Source: Cardinalis cardinalis (taxonomy: Eukaryota > Chordata > Aves > Passeriformes > Cardinalidae). Taken from it: DNA of 64,000 nucleotides. A program made the position numbers and the translations under genes. How positions within the stretch are numbered: the stretch's first letter is position 1; each line of letters starts with the position of its first letter. Below, piece after piece: positions 50,363 through 62,955 of this stretch. Location: NCBI GenBank assembly GCA_014549065.1, contig JACDOX010000034.1, positions 1,929,904 to 1,993,903 on the forward strand, written 5' to 3'. A model generated the notes under the pieces. The model had not been told where the DNA came from, did not search any database, and worked only from the letters and a program-made list of their open reading frames with translations.

Positions 50363-52794
50363 TCTCTCCCTTGTTTCAGTCACCCTTAGAATCGAAAAGA
50401 GTTTTTATTAATTATAGGCATATCCTCTGTGTTTATACAGCATCATTTTTGTGCCTGCTATATGTGAACATAATCACTACTCCANGGAGCTGATAGTTTA
50501 AATTGTGCAGATAGCAGACCACATCTATAATAAAATTATTATAGATATTAATAGGAAAAAAAGGCAGAGAAAGAAAAAACCATGGGGAGTAAATACATCT
50601 GTTTTGCAATGGAATCTAGGATAGGATATGAGGCTATGCAAGGCTAGAACTGCTCTTTTAATAAGTGTATTAGCTGTAATANAGAATTGGGTGGGGGTGG
50701 AGACAGTTTTCACTAGATCAGATTCTGTGGAGTTATATATAAAGCTACTTCCAGTAAAAGATCTGGACACTGCAACTTTTGAGTCTTGCCCCCTAGTGCA
50801 TTAGTTAGGCTTCATCCAACAAAGGATTTATGTGGCTAAAGCAGGAAATGGTTCCAAAGGCAGACCCAAATTCTCACACCGAGTTGCTGCTTAACCCTGG
50901 ACAAATTGAGGATTCAAGATGATGCCTTATGTTTCCTAAGTACCCAGAGTTTGCTGCTCCTTCTTTCTTCCCCTAGCCATGAGACACTATCAGTGGCTCA
51001 GAGTTCACCAGGAAAGCAAAGCCTGGAAGAAGTTTCCCCACCATTTTTGCTTTTATTGTTCATTTCACAACTTCCTTCCTACTTATGGCTACACCCCGAC
51101 TGCACAAAGGCTTTGACTCTTTCAGTAACTTCTTTCCTGCAAAATGCGAGTGCTTTAGCTGTTTGAACCTGACTTTCACCCCTCAGAAGTTAGGAAGCAA
51201 TTTCTGTATCCATCCATGAGGTTACGTGGTGGAGCAGATATTGCAAGAGTACTTAATGCCTTTCTTCAGACTACTGAATTTCATTCCCATGAATCTATAT
51301 GTACTAACAAGTCACTTTTCTAGAACAGATGACCATTTTCCTCCAGTGTGATGCTGGGTAATATCTTTTTCTCTCTGTACAGCAAGCATGTAAATGAAGA
51401 ATGCAGATTCCTTGGGCTCATACAATTGTCAGGACAATTGCATTTAAACTTCGGGCTGTACACGTACACATCCTGCTGCTCTGTGACATTTCCAAGAGCA
51501 CACAGAGTGCCACTAGAGGACTTCTTCGAACACTGCTATCCTGTTTCTACCCATTAATTTGTTAAGTTTGGTCTCTGATCTATAGAAATGCTGTTTGTGA
51601 ATCTCACNATATTTTTAGCTTATCACCAACCTTAATTGTAGTTTAAAACCCTGAGTTAATCCATTGATATTCTCTTTCTCGAAATTGCCTTCTTTGCAAA
51701 CTTCTTAACCTTTCAGCTGATCTCTTGAAATGAAGTATGCAGGTGAGGAGACTGAAGTACTTTTTGAGGCAGCCTGTACCATTATGCAGCTAACAGCTCT
51801 TGCCAAGTGTATTGCAAGACTTCTGTCAGTCAAATGTGTCATGCAGTAGTGAGGGTGTGCTATAAGAGAGCAATGAGTAACCCTCACCTCTGGGAAATGC
51901 TAGCCTTGTTACAAAAGTATGGAAATGGTTTTCTTTCAGTTGTCAGTTTCTGTGCAATATATCTGCAAAATAAATATTTTCCTTTACAAAAAAATATATT
52001 TCATGGGGAAAAAAATATTTTGCAGATCAATAAATTGAAGCCTAAAGGAAAGTGATAAAATCATCTTGTCTAATCTGTAGAAATCCATCTCAGAAATGTC
52101 ATTAACCAAAAATCTTTGCATCAACCTTATAACTTCTTTAAAAGTAATGACATTTCAGAGTAACAGTTAGAATGATAAGAATCTGCCACAGCTCAATTAT
52201 CTCTACTATCCATATTATTCAGCATCAGCTGCTGCACTGTCACATCAGGATATTCTATTCAATTCTGACCAATTAGCTCCCATGAAAAACATCTTTCCCA
52301 TGTAGAATTGTGCACAAATCACCTGTCAGATTTTTCTTGGGTAAACAGAACAGATTGAGTTTTTTAAGTTCTCACTAGAAGGCATAGTCTGTGCACTATC
52401 CTGTGGCTGTTTTGTGAATTATTTATCAACTGAAAAAAATATGCCAACTTGCTCCAGTACTTTGCCTTGTTACTATCTGCATAGCCTAGGAAACACCCAT
52501 TGATAAGCATGAATGCTATTCTCTTTCTCTTAGAGCAAACCAAAATGAAAATTCCTTCTGAGATGAGGCTGGAAGATAGCTGTTTTGGTCCCATTTCCTT
52601 ATATTCTTACAAATAACCACAAGTTTCAATAACTGATGATACTTTTTTTTTACTAACACAAATGAAACAGTTAGAAAAGAACAAATAACCCCAAACTTTT
52701 ATGAAAGTCTCATTAACTTGAAAGTAAAATGTTNGGCTTCGAGAAGAGTCATCAGACCAAAATCTGTGTGAGAGAATTTGTATATGGATAATAA

Positions 52795-52844
52795 ACATAC
52801 ATACACACACATCTATATCTATCTATATCTTTATATAAACACAA
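52795..52844. repeat. CA / CTATAT low-complexity tract
   Basis: ACATACATACACACACATCT followed by ATATCTATCTATATCTTTAT, a mixed microsatellite of about 50 bases. Confidence 0.75.
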
Positions 52845-52950
52845 AAAAATGGACACCATATTTGCCCTCTGTCTTTGTATGGAGCTCACTAAGGAGCTCT
52901 CTGGTGGAGACATTTAAGCAGAGAAATATCTGGAGGCACAGCATACGATT

Positions 52951-52972
52951 TTTTTGTTGTTGTTGTTTTTTG
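52951..52972. repeat. (TTG)n / T-rich run
   Basis: A T tract followed by four TTG units and a second T tract. It is a short simple repeat, possibly the A-tail of an unrecognised minus-strand retro-insertion. Confidence 0.65.
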
Positions 52973-55900
52973 TTAAAGAGATATTGGAGTAAGGGAGAAA
53001 TGGTGAAGGGAGGGAAGGATAATACTATAAAAATAGAGTGGGGGACTTTCTGTGAGGCAAAATTCCATAGTGACTACCAACATCTCATTTACTTCAGCTG
53101 ACACCTTCTGAGGAGGTACATGGTTGCATATGTAACACTTCCTTGTAGTTTTCCCCCAGGACACAGTTTTGTTTGCACTCCCAGTGCTGTGAATTTATAA
53201 CTGAGGCATCATTTGGATTATTGCACGTCATAGGAACTGTATTTTCACAGATGGCTCACCTTCCTTGCCAGATGTCTGTTTTTTACAGTGTCCTAATAAC
53301 TACTGCATATGCTAACTTCATTCTGTATACTGTAAAATATTGCCTTTAAGGGACAAATCTGAATTTTTCGGCTATTTTTGTAATTACTGAAAAAACTTAC
53401 AAAAGCATGAATTGGATTCAGCACTTGCAAGCTGGAAAACAGCTACCACTCCTAAAAAATGAATGCTTCTGAGCCACTGGACCTGAAGCACTGGAGGAGG
53501 CAGGCAGGAGATGTGAATTACTGGATTAAAATCCTGTTTATGACAGACTGTAGATAATTTTGCAGCTATATGCCTCCAGATCCCATTTTAGTCTTAGAAA
53601 TCTATGATTCACCTTCTGAACAACTTTCACACAATCATCACAATTATCAAACAAACCCTTAATTTATTGCTTCAAAAGATTACAGTCTGGGAAACCAAAG
53701 GAAACAGACAATGCCTGGGGGGCTGAAGAAAGAGCATGTAAACAGCACAGATGGGCTTCAGAGATATTGTTGAGCAGCATTGCCAAATCCAAACATTTCA
53801 AAACTCTGAGTCAGGCACCAAAAAAGTCTTGAAATTTACTTACAATTCACGAGATGTGAAAAATAACTCCTTTCACTAACGCCTGCCTTATAGCGCAAGA
53901 ATATTCCCCGTCCAAGTGCTGTCAGTTGTCCTCCCTCAGCAGTTTTTGGGTCCATTGGCTAATATCAACTGTGCTTGAGAGAAGTGCCAACGTTGTTGGC
54001 TCCTTAGAATACAGGTGGCTGGGCTGGGGATCAAGGAGAGGAAGGCAAGGATAACGGCTTTGTTGGCACTGGCCAAACTGCCCTTACCTGTGCAGCTCAG
54101 TGCATCCCACCTGCCAGCCAGACAGGTCAGGATGGGAGATGCAGACCTTGTGTGGAGCTGGGCATACAGAGGAGCAAGGGGATATCTGGGGAAAAATTAA
54201 GGATCTCATTCAAAAGGCAGAGGAAGGATGCAAGCCAATGCAGGTTTATACCACAGGGTATGAAGAAAGCTGAGGGCATTGTGGCAGTGAGGTGTGCCAG
54301 GGCCCAAGAGGCAGCTGGAGCTCCACAGCCACAGAAGGCTATCAATATTTTAATCCCAGATGTCCATGACAGGAATCAAAGCACATGGTCTCATTTGCCC
54401 TTCCTCACACAACTGCTATGAAAGGTTTAGTGCCCCTGCATCCTTCCCCAGGCTGTTGGGAGCCTCCTCCACAGCACACCCAGGGGCTGCTGCTGCCTTG
54501 TGCTTCACTAGCTCATTTGCCACACGTTCCTGCAGCAGTACCAAAACTTGCTTCAGAGTAGAATAAGTTAGTGAAGGTGAAGTGGTCTGGAAGAGTGGTA
54601 GAAGAGGGCAGGAGACAGGGAGGCAAATGGAAACCTCCTCATGCTGAGATGTTACTTGAGCCAAGGTACCGTGAAGTAAATCCTGGAGACATTCCTTAAC
54701 AAAACTAACCAGCAAATTCTAACCCAGAAAAATCTGTTTCTGAAACTTGTGTTTTCCCCATGCCTTCTGTGATGGGAGGTGAGTGTTGTCTCTTCATTTT
54801 CCTGCTGACAGCTCATGCCATCCCAAGTTCCCAAGCTCCATCAGCCTGAGAAAATCTGAGTTCCTCCTCCTGGCCCCCCACTGCAACAACTGGTGTGCAT
54901 CAGCAGAGAAGAAACACGGTTCTCTGGTGGTGAAGTCCCCAGGCTATGAGCACATAAAGATTTGTCAGCCTGGTGTCTTTCAGCAGCCCACCTTCCTGAC
55001 ATGGATTACAGCATCCTGTTGCTTACTTTGTTTTGACATATTTTGAGTTTCTGTTTTCCAGAGCATTCGAAAAAAAACTTTGAAAAGAAACAAAAGAGGC
55101 CTAATTGGAGCATAGCAATCTCAAGAGCTTCTCTGGAAGCTGTAAAAAGTTTTCACTTATGAAAGGCATTATGTTCAGATCTGATACTAAGAGTTGTGTA
55201 ATGCTGTTATGTTTTCTCACTTGCAAGCATAGGGGCTGAGGAATCTGCCCTTAGACCTGCAGTGTGGCTACCGTGCTATGCAAACAGTCCTGCTAACACC
55301 CGTCTGTCACACATCACCCACCTTCTCCACTCCTACACCAGGCTCATCCTCTTCCCTTTATCTCAGGGAGAACTGACCTCAGAGAAGCTCTGTCAGATAG
55401 GTAATGGCTCATAGTCAGCTCAGCTCCAGGAGCAGTACATAAATCCAAAATAACTCGAGCTGAGATGTTTGCTTCATTGTAGACAGGTAAAAAGTCATGG
55501 CCATCTGAGGATTTAATAGGTACCTTGCTTTCAGTTTGGATGCAATCATGGTTTACAGATTTCTGCAGTGACCCCATATGATCATCTGGACTGTTGTCCT
55601 CCTTTACACATCATGTTTATCTGATTGAACAAGCTCTAAGAAGTGTGCTGGAAGTGAAGGCTCCCCTATGCTACTGCTGAGGCCTGTTCAAAGGATGATT
55701 TAATAGAAACTCTATTTCTGTAATGAAAACAAATAGACTTTAAAGAGTTTAACTGGAGTTCATAAACAACTACAGGCTCACTGACAGCAGCAAAGTAAAA
55801 GGATGTGTCTAAAAGCATTCAAGACCACATGTAATAGGATGGATTGTGATAATCTGATTTAAAAGAAGAAAATGTGGACTGAGTGTCTAGCCATTACTAG

Positions 55901-57099
55901 ACATTCAGTTGATCTTGTCTGTCTCATAGGTTTTACATATGTTTGTATATTAAGACCCATAATCATATCCTCTGCCTTTTTTTGTCTCTTTTCTACAGTA
56001 ACTGATGCTTTTCCTTACAGTAGTGTTCCTGTAAATGATAGAAAGATAGAAATTATAGATATAAAAGAATGATGATTTCTCAGCAGTTCCAGCCTGTGGT
56101 ATTGGGTTGGCAGCTTAATCAGGAAATGTGATGCTGTTCCAATGCCAGTAGACTATGCTGGGAATTGTGCTGGTATTTCTCAGGCTATTTTGAAGTCTAG
56201 CACTTTCTCAAAAACTTGTGTCTTGCTGCAGAGTGGCTGGGCTGTGGGTAAATGTGTGACAAGCTGGACCAAGATGACAGCAAAGTCTTACAGAATCTTT
56301 GCAGAAATCAAACCAGCTGATGACTTACAGTGAGGAATTTCCTAATGTCAGACATAGGCTGAGTTTACCCATTAGGAGGAAGAGACAAGCTCGCTGACAT
56401 AGCCTATCCCTAGAGGAAAGGGCAGACAGAGAGGCTCTCTAGTGGAAACTCAGATAGCACGACACAACAAAAGCAAAAGAAAAGTGAGCAAAAGCGTGTC
56501 ACATGTAGGTAATCCCATGCGATCCTTCACTGTATGGATGGTGAGTGAAAAGACAGGAGAAATCCATGTGACCTAGAAATACTGAGAAGTCAAGAGTCTG
56601 ATGATGCTGGCAAGGGATAGACAGCCAGCAGAGACTGAGATCTGGTATTTTCTTGGGCATAGTCGAGGCCCCACTGTATTCAAGGAGGTTGTGCCATGAA
56701 TTCCATTAGTGATGGGTTTACTCCCAAGAATTATCTTTTCCTATATTCCTATTACCTTAGTCAGCACTCTGTTTAAAACCATACAAGGCTGCTTTCTGCA
56801 CTGAGAAAAGAAGTGCTATGTGTGATGAAATGGTAAAATAAACATTAGTGTTCTTGGCTCTCCTCCATAATACGTATTCCACTTCAAATTAAAAATTAAA
56901 TGGAGCCTCTCGGTGTGACTGTTGGAGCATCTTGCCCAGCCATCCGTCTCCCAGCTGCGCAGTGTGCCACTTGCATCTCGCTGCCAAGCGTAAGCACTTG
57001 AACAATCCAAGCCAGGTGATTACAGCATAAAGACTCTTCTAATTTGTATTATGCTCTGAGTATTCTTTTATGTAGATGATGCTCAATTTATTCATTTCG

Positions 57100-57275
57100 G
57101 GGCTGTGTATTTGCAGGCTCCAACTCTGTTTAATAGATTAGTTACATTATTATATAAAGAGCTTGGAAGCCGAGAGCCTCACAATGTGAGTGACAGAGCC
57201 AGGAACAAAATTAAGGCACTCCTTTAGAATCCCAAATTCACCCCACAGCCCTTCCTGCCTTTACTGTATTATGGA
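57100..57275 (-). repeat. MIR-like/CORE-SINE relic
   Basis: CCTCACAATGTGAGTGACAG and AGCCAGGAACAAAATTAAGG, then CACTCCTTTAGAATCCCAAA, resemble the complement of the MIR/CORE-SINE body (TCACAAGTCAGTGGCAGAGC, then CGGGATTCGAACCCAGG, then CTCCTGACTCCC). The upstream part is only loosely similar, so the left boundary is a guess. Confidence 0.5.
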
Positions 57276-58949
57276 GCTAATATTTTCACCTTAGAACCTA
57301 CTATACTGGCCCCTTGTTTACAGCACTCAAAATCCCCTGGGATACCGTTTGAAAAGTTTTAACCTGTACTTGGTCACTGACTGCGAAGTAAGGAAAGGTA
57401 AAACCATAAAAGCAAAGCATGTGTTTTATGTAAGTTCTAAGATTTTAGATTAAAATTTTCCTTGATTGGAGGTGGTATGAGAAACAGAGGTCAAAGAATT
57501 ACTGTGAAACAACAAAAAAGTCTACATTATTTCATTCTGCTATACAATGTCAAAATTTTTCCTGTTTATATTAAGTATTTTGCAGTATTTGCTTTAAGGT
57601 CTTTGTCCCCTTAGAAAAGTAAGATAATGAACAGATTATATTGCTTCATTTCAAGGAAGGAAACAACAAAGAAAAGCCAACTGAAACACCGGATTATATA
57701 AATAAAGGCAATCTTTACTGAAGGGGTTCTGATCCAAATATTTATTTATTTCCTAACTCATACAAAATCGATACTTGTAGAGGTATTAGGTTAAAAGGGT
57801 TGGAAAATTAATTCTAATTATCCACAGAGAACATATAGTACTGATGAAGCAATGAAAACCTCTTTGACTTGAATAAGAAATACATTACACATCATTTACA
57901 GAAATAAGATCTAGTGTCATATAGAAAATGACATTTTAGAGCAACAGGACCAGCAAGGACATCCATACTTGTCTCTGCTGTGGCNGGAACGGGTCGCCCT
58001 TCACCCAGGTCTGTCCAGTGGAAGGGGAGGCTTCCCTTCCACAACTCCACACAGGAAAGCCAACTATTTCCATTGCCAGGCATTTCACCTGTTTGCTTGC
58101 CAGTTACCTCTCTCCTCAAGGCTCGTACACCATCCAGCTCTTGCAAGATCGTAACACATTTTCTACACTAATGAGTTTGGCTGGATTCAGACCAGAGACC
58201 TACATGTAAAAGACTAAAAACAGAAGGAGGCTCTGTTCTACTAGAAATTTATTTTGCAATCAGATGGAAAACTTGGCTTAGGGGAAAAAATGTTGGATAC
58301 CTGAAAGAGATGAGTAAGTCAATCCTGGATAAAAGTAGTACTAACTTTTAACACAAATGAAAGTGCTATTAAAGGTTTGTAGATGTGTCATGCCAAATCT
58401 ACAGAGATGAGAAATGTAATGAAACAGTATCTAAGTCATTATAAATTTTGCTATTTACACAAAAGAGGAAAAAGAATATTTCCTACATAATTTGTCATGT
58501 TTTCCTTCATATCTTGCATACTTATTAAAATGTAGGGTTTCAAGTACCCATAGAAAAAATNTGAACGTGCAGAGAGAATAACCACAAGAAAGGAAAAAAA
58601 GCAACCAAATTCTATAACTGGATTTAAAATAATTCAGTCCTGTATAAACAGTCAAATCCTGTTCTTTTTTCCTCCCTATATTAAAGTTGCACTCATATTC
58701 ATAACAATAGAAGAAAAAAAGCATAGTTGCTTCATAACACTGGACACAGCTTTCCAGAAACAAGATAGCAATTACTCAGAAATGCTATGGAAAACATTAA
58801 TCACAGAGTAACTTGCTATTTACAATAAAGATGCAGCCTCTAAAATTAATTTTAAATTAAAAAAAAGCTTTTTTCTGTCACAGGACAGTTTTGTCAGTAA
58901 CGTGAAGTCTCTGTTCTTTGCTTTCTGTCCAGCATTTCCTTTGAGATAG
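57276..58949. other. intergenic AT-rich sequence, nothing recognised
   Basis: Unique-looking AT-rich sequence with a modestly GC-richer patch at about 57,970-58,150. No exon or named repeat was seen. Being close downstream of C11orf87, it is a reasonable place for regulatory sequence, but nothing in it proves that. Confidence 0.5.
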
Positions 58950-58990
58950 ATATCTATAAACTTATAGATATACATCTGAGAGAGATGTAT
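58950..58990. repeat. two adjacent perfect hairpins
   Basis: ATATCTATAA (58,950-58,959) pairs with TTATAGATAT (58,962-58,971). ATACATCT (58,970-58,977) pairs with AGATGTAT (58,983-58,990). The two stem-loops are side by side and overlap by two bases, so both cannot be fully formed at once. Confidence 0.8.
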
Positions 58991-60594
58991 CAAAAGTTAA
59001 AATATGTCTGGATGGAGAGCCCAGCAAATTTTTTTGAAGCTACATTTGCAGTCGACAAACCCCCAAAGAAAGAAATGCCGGAATGATATATTTGAATGAA
59101 ATGACATTCCCTGTCCGTGATCCACGTAGGAACCGAAGAGCCTCAGTCCACAGAAGCAGAGCTAACAAGAGCAGTGCAGGTTCCCTAGTGCCACCAGGCT
59201 GAAGCACCCAGCCCCCGAGGGAGGCAGTGGTTTCCATCCCCGTGGAGACTGCGAGGACAGGAGCAGAGCAGGGTCAGCAGCAGTGATGTGGAGAGCTGTC
59301 ACCCTCCGTGCCGGCTCCAGATGGGATCCCAGTCCCTCAGCAGTCGGTGCAAGCCGCTCCTGCTGATGCCAGCGGGAGTTGGATGAATCCCCAGGGCAGC
59401 AGCAGGCTCTGAGGACAGGAGTGCAGCACGAGGCATTGCTGATGCTCCAATGCAGTCCCATCACATTGCCCATCAGCTCTGTTCTCACTAGGCTCTACAA
59501 AAGGAGTCCCTGCTGTCGTGCTTCTTCCAGGGAACAACAGCTGAACCGGACAGGAACCATTGAGCACCACAGCACTTCTTATTCTTACACATGCAGGATG
59601 CTAGCGGCCAACCAGCTCCAATTCAGAACGAGGAAAATCCAGCTGGAAGATTTGCCCCCTAACAGAGCAAAGACAGTCTGTGCTTCCATCAGTCAGCACT
59701 CAGCTGCCCAGTCGTCATTGTCACTCGTCGAAACCAGTGCAAATTCACAGGAAAAAGAACATCCGCATCGAGAGGGTAAAAATCCTTCCTCGTGTTCGAG
59801 AAAGGTACAAGCATTTACCCAGCATCTCTATCAAATATCGTAGAAAAGGTTACACAAAAATATTTAAATATATGGATACAGATACATAGATATTACACTT
59901 GCATAAAATATGTATATTCAAAACCCTTTGGGCAGTTTCACATTTAGCTGAAAATGTATGCTTTAGAAATATGAACAATTTTCTACTCTTTTCTAGTTTA
60001 AGTAGGAGGGGAAAGAAGCATCAGCCTTATTAATACTGAATGCTAAGTGCAGAAGTTTAGCTGTAGCTGTAGGGCTTTGAAGCAATTGATTTGACAGAAC
60101 CTCCAAGCATAAACTCTGTTTTAAAAATCCACATCTATTCCCTAGATTGCTTATTGTTTCATGAAAATGAAAACCTACGTGTCCTGCTTGTATCAGCGAG
60201 ATCTCCTGAGACCGTTCAATTAAACCTCATAAGCTTGCTATACCTCAAGACAGGGCTGTGTACTGGGAATATGCATGAACCTTATTGCAGTAATTCTGTG
60301 TGATAATAGGAATCTACAACTTCTCATATCTTGTCTAATTTAACTTTAGAAATAAAAGACCTTAGATGACACCACAAGAAGCTCACAGTTCTGCAAAAAT
60401 TAAAGTCAGTATGAAATTTTACTAATAGACCATATAATTTACACAGATTTACATAAATACAGAGATATTAAAATATTAAATCAAAGCTAATTAACAAAGG
60501 ATAGAGTTTTACATGATAATATTTTAACTCTAGTCACACTTTCGCAACTACTTTCAGTGGCATGAGATTATATAAATAACACATATACCTGTAT
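58991..60594. other. CpG-enriched patch followed by AT-rich sequence
   Basis: About 59,100-59,800 has clearly more C, G and CpG than its surroundings (for example CCCCGAGGGAGG, CCGTGCCGGC, AGTCGGTGCAAGCCGC). It is open for 154 codons on the plus strand (59,379-59,843) and 108 on the minus (59,162-59,488). Neither translation is recognisable. From 59,850 on it is AT-rich again. It may be an exon of an unannotated transcript, a distant 3' UTR part of C11orf87, or a regulatory island. Confidence 0.45.
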
Positions 60595-60636
60595 ATCCAT
60601 AATATATATATAAAGATATATATATATATATCTCCA
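60595..60636. repeat. (TA)n microsatellite
   Basis: ATCCATAATATATATATAAA followed by GATATATATATATATATCTC, an interrupted AT dinucleotide run of about 40 bases. Confidence 0.85.
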
Positions 60637-61029
60637 TCCTTCTTTTTTTCTTCACAAATAGGGCAATTTTATAACTGCAATGAGATGTGACAAGCAGTAC
60701 ACTTCTGGGGAATTATTGCATGCCTTGAGTGCATAAGGCAGAAGGAAGAGTATCTGACTTCAGACACTAAAGAAGTGGAATCATCAACCAGAAACGCACT
60801 GGAGTGACTTGGAACATCTTATTGCTTTTATAAAACTCGAAATTATACACTGTTGGTTTGGGATGGGGTGGGGGGTGGTTTAAAGGCACAAAACAAAGGG
60901 GAAAGTAATACCTCTCTATTTAGTGGAGATCAACGGTCAGGAAGCTCCATTAGTGCTCACTGAACACTCCTCATTGTCCTAAATCTATTCCCTGTGGTGC
61001 AATACTGTGCCGCAGTTGCATAAGGAGGT

Positions 61030-62955
61030 TAAACACAAAAGTTCATGCATCCTTTATTAGGGGGAAACAAAACAAAGCCAATTTCCTTGCCCAGCAACAA
61101 CGAAGTAGCCATTACCAGCAAGAGCCAGCCGTAAACACCCCTCGCTGGCATGGCAGCTCTCCACACCAGCCTCAGCAGGTGGAGCGGCTCCTTGGGCTCC
61201 CTGGTACAGCTCTTCCCTACAACGATGGAGGCACGGCTCCAAACTTAACAGCAATTTCCCATCACACCAGAAAATATCAGGAAGCGAGAAAACTGGGTAA
61301 CAGAAATACTGCCCTGAAATCTCTGCATTTTGAGGGTATTATAGGAGTATGGAGGACTTTTGCCACTCTCTTTCCCAGTTTTAAACTGGTTAATGACATT
61401 CACCCACACATTACAGCTCCAGACCTCCTGGTCTACATGTCTGGGATTTTTTCAGTCAGGCACCCTGGCAGACAGAGCATGTCAGAGAAGAAACACAAAG
61501 ACTACAGATTATTAAAAACTGTGGGCTATTACTATATCCTCAAATCACTTTAAATGATGGAACAGAAAGAGAAAAAAAAAGAATAAATCTCTCTGGATCA
61601 CTTTTTCTCTGCTGCAATTTTTAGATGTTAGTATGCACAGTAGAGGGCTGCCTCTGCTACCATATCACACTATATGTTTCAAAGTTTGGATACGGCATGC
61701 TGTTAAGGCACCTTCAAGTAATGGTCATTGATTTGATCACTAAGCAAAGATGCATTTTCTGTAAACCACACAGCATCCTCCAACACACACAGTACCAGCA
61801 GCCACTCACACCCGCCAGCCAGAGCCAAAAACTCTCTCTGCTTGCTAGGGACAAACTACACCACTTCACAGCAGCCACTTCAAAAATAAATATCTGCCAG
61901 GGTTTGGGAGTGGAGGTTTTCAACTGCATTATTTGTTTCCCAAGAGAGGACATACGATAAAATTAAGTGTTGTCTGTCCCTAATTGTCTACAAGATTAGG
62001 AGGGTTGAAAATACACATCAGCCTAAAAAAGTAGAAGCAAGATCTGTACTGCTGCAGGATTCCTTGCTGGGAGATAAAGCTGTAAACGCAGGCATTCAGT
62101 GCAGGGTGCCTGGTGCAGAACTGGACCGTTTCAGGACCAACGGGAGGTACAAAGACAACCTCCCCCAGGAGGGCACAGGCAAGTTACTGCACCTTAGCCC
62201 TCCCTCCCACACAGAACAGTACTGGGTTTGGGTTTCACGGGTCATGGCATGGGGAAGGGGGTGCTTTTAAAGATTAAGGGAGCTGATGGGAGAGGAAAGC
62301 TCAGGCACCACTCTATGGAGACAGCTGATTCCATCCTCCAGATAGTGAGTGGGTCCCTCAGTGCTGCAGCTGGGGGCACAGGACCGTGGGGTTGGAGGGT
62401 GCTTGCAGTTAAGCCCAACTAGGAGTGGCCATTTCTACACCAAGCAATATCCAGTTCTGGAAAGGAGTGAGAGGGGTGGGACAGGGCCATAGATCCCAGT
62501 ACAAAAGGAGAGACCACAGTGTACCATCAGTCTGCCCCGACAGAAGGGTTCCAAAGGCACCCACAGACCAGACCTGCCTCTCCCCCCACACCCCAACCCA
62601 CACCATGTAACAATGACACAGGGCGCAGTGGGAATCCCAAGAGCAGTGGGAAACCCAATTATCCCTGTACTTGGGGTAATAATGTCCAGAGAAAAGGGAC
62701 CCCCTACCCCCGACCCTCTTGTGCAGGTGGATGACTTGATATTGAGTAGCTGTGTGCAGCTCCTTCTCCAGTAAAAAGATGCATCCTTTCCTCACACAGT
62801 CAATGAGAAACACAATGTGATCTGTCATGCGCTTGGATCATGGGCTTGTTCGTTCATCTGAATTAGCAATGTTTTCTTCTGCTTCGGGGACTAGAGTAAT
62901 CACTCAGATATTTACAAACATCAATCAGTGCCTTCGCGAGGTCTCCCCTAAACCA
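61030..62955 (-). other. C11orf87: probable 3' UTR of C11orf87
   Basis: The roughly 1.9 kb between the C11orf87 stop codon and the first AATAAA on the gene strand. No CR1 or other recognised repeat interrupts it, and it contains a GC-richer section at about 62,040-62,720. No splice sites are needed to connect it to the coding exon. Open frames inside it (up to 139 codons on the minus strand at 62,409-62,828) have no recognisable domain. The 3' limit is inferred only from the poly(A) signal. Confidence 0.4.
61053..61058 (-). terminator. C11orf87: candidate polyadenylation signal of C11orf87
   Basis: TTTATT on the plus strand is AATAAA on the gene strand. It is the first canonical hexamer I find downstream of the C11orf87 stop codon. 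About 12-25 bases further along the gene strand there is a T/G-rich element (CTTTTGTGTTT), as expected downstream of a cleavage site. More hexamers lie further away (about 58,250 and 57,741-57,750), so longer isoforms are possible. Confidence 0.4.

Larger units (their letters stand above)
50363..57099. other. intergenic sequence, no recognised gene
   Basis: Mostly AT-rich, with a GC-richer patch at about 54,000-54,650. It contains an AT/CA tract at 52,795-52,844 and a (TTG)n run at 52,951-52,972. Open frames are at or below 107 codons and none is recognisable. Four ambiguous bases occur in total. Confidence 0.55.

Noticed and set aside
62409..62828. 139-codon minus-strand frame downstream of C11orf87
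   Set aside because: It lies in the likely 3' UTR, has no recognisable domain, and neighbouring plus-strand frames are similarly open.
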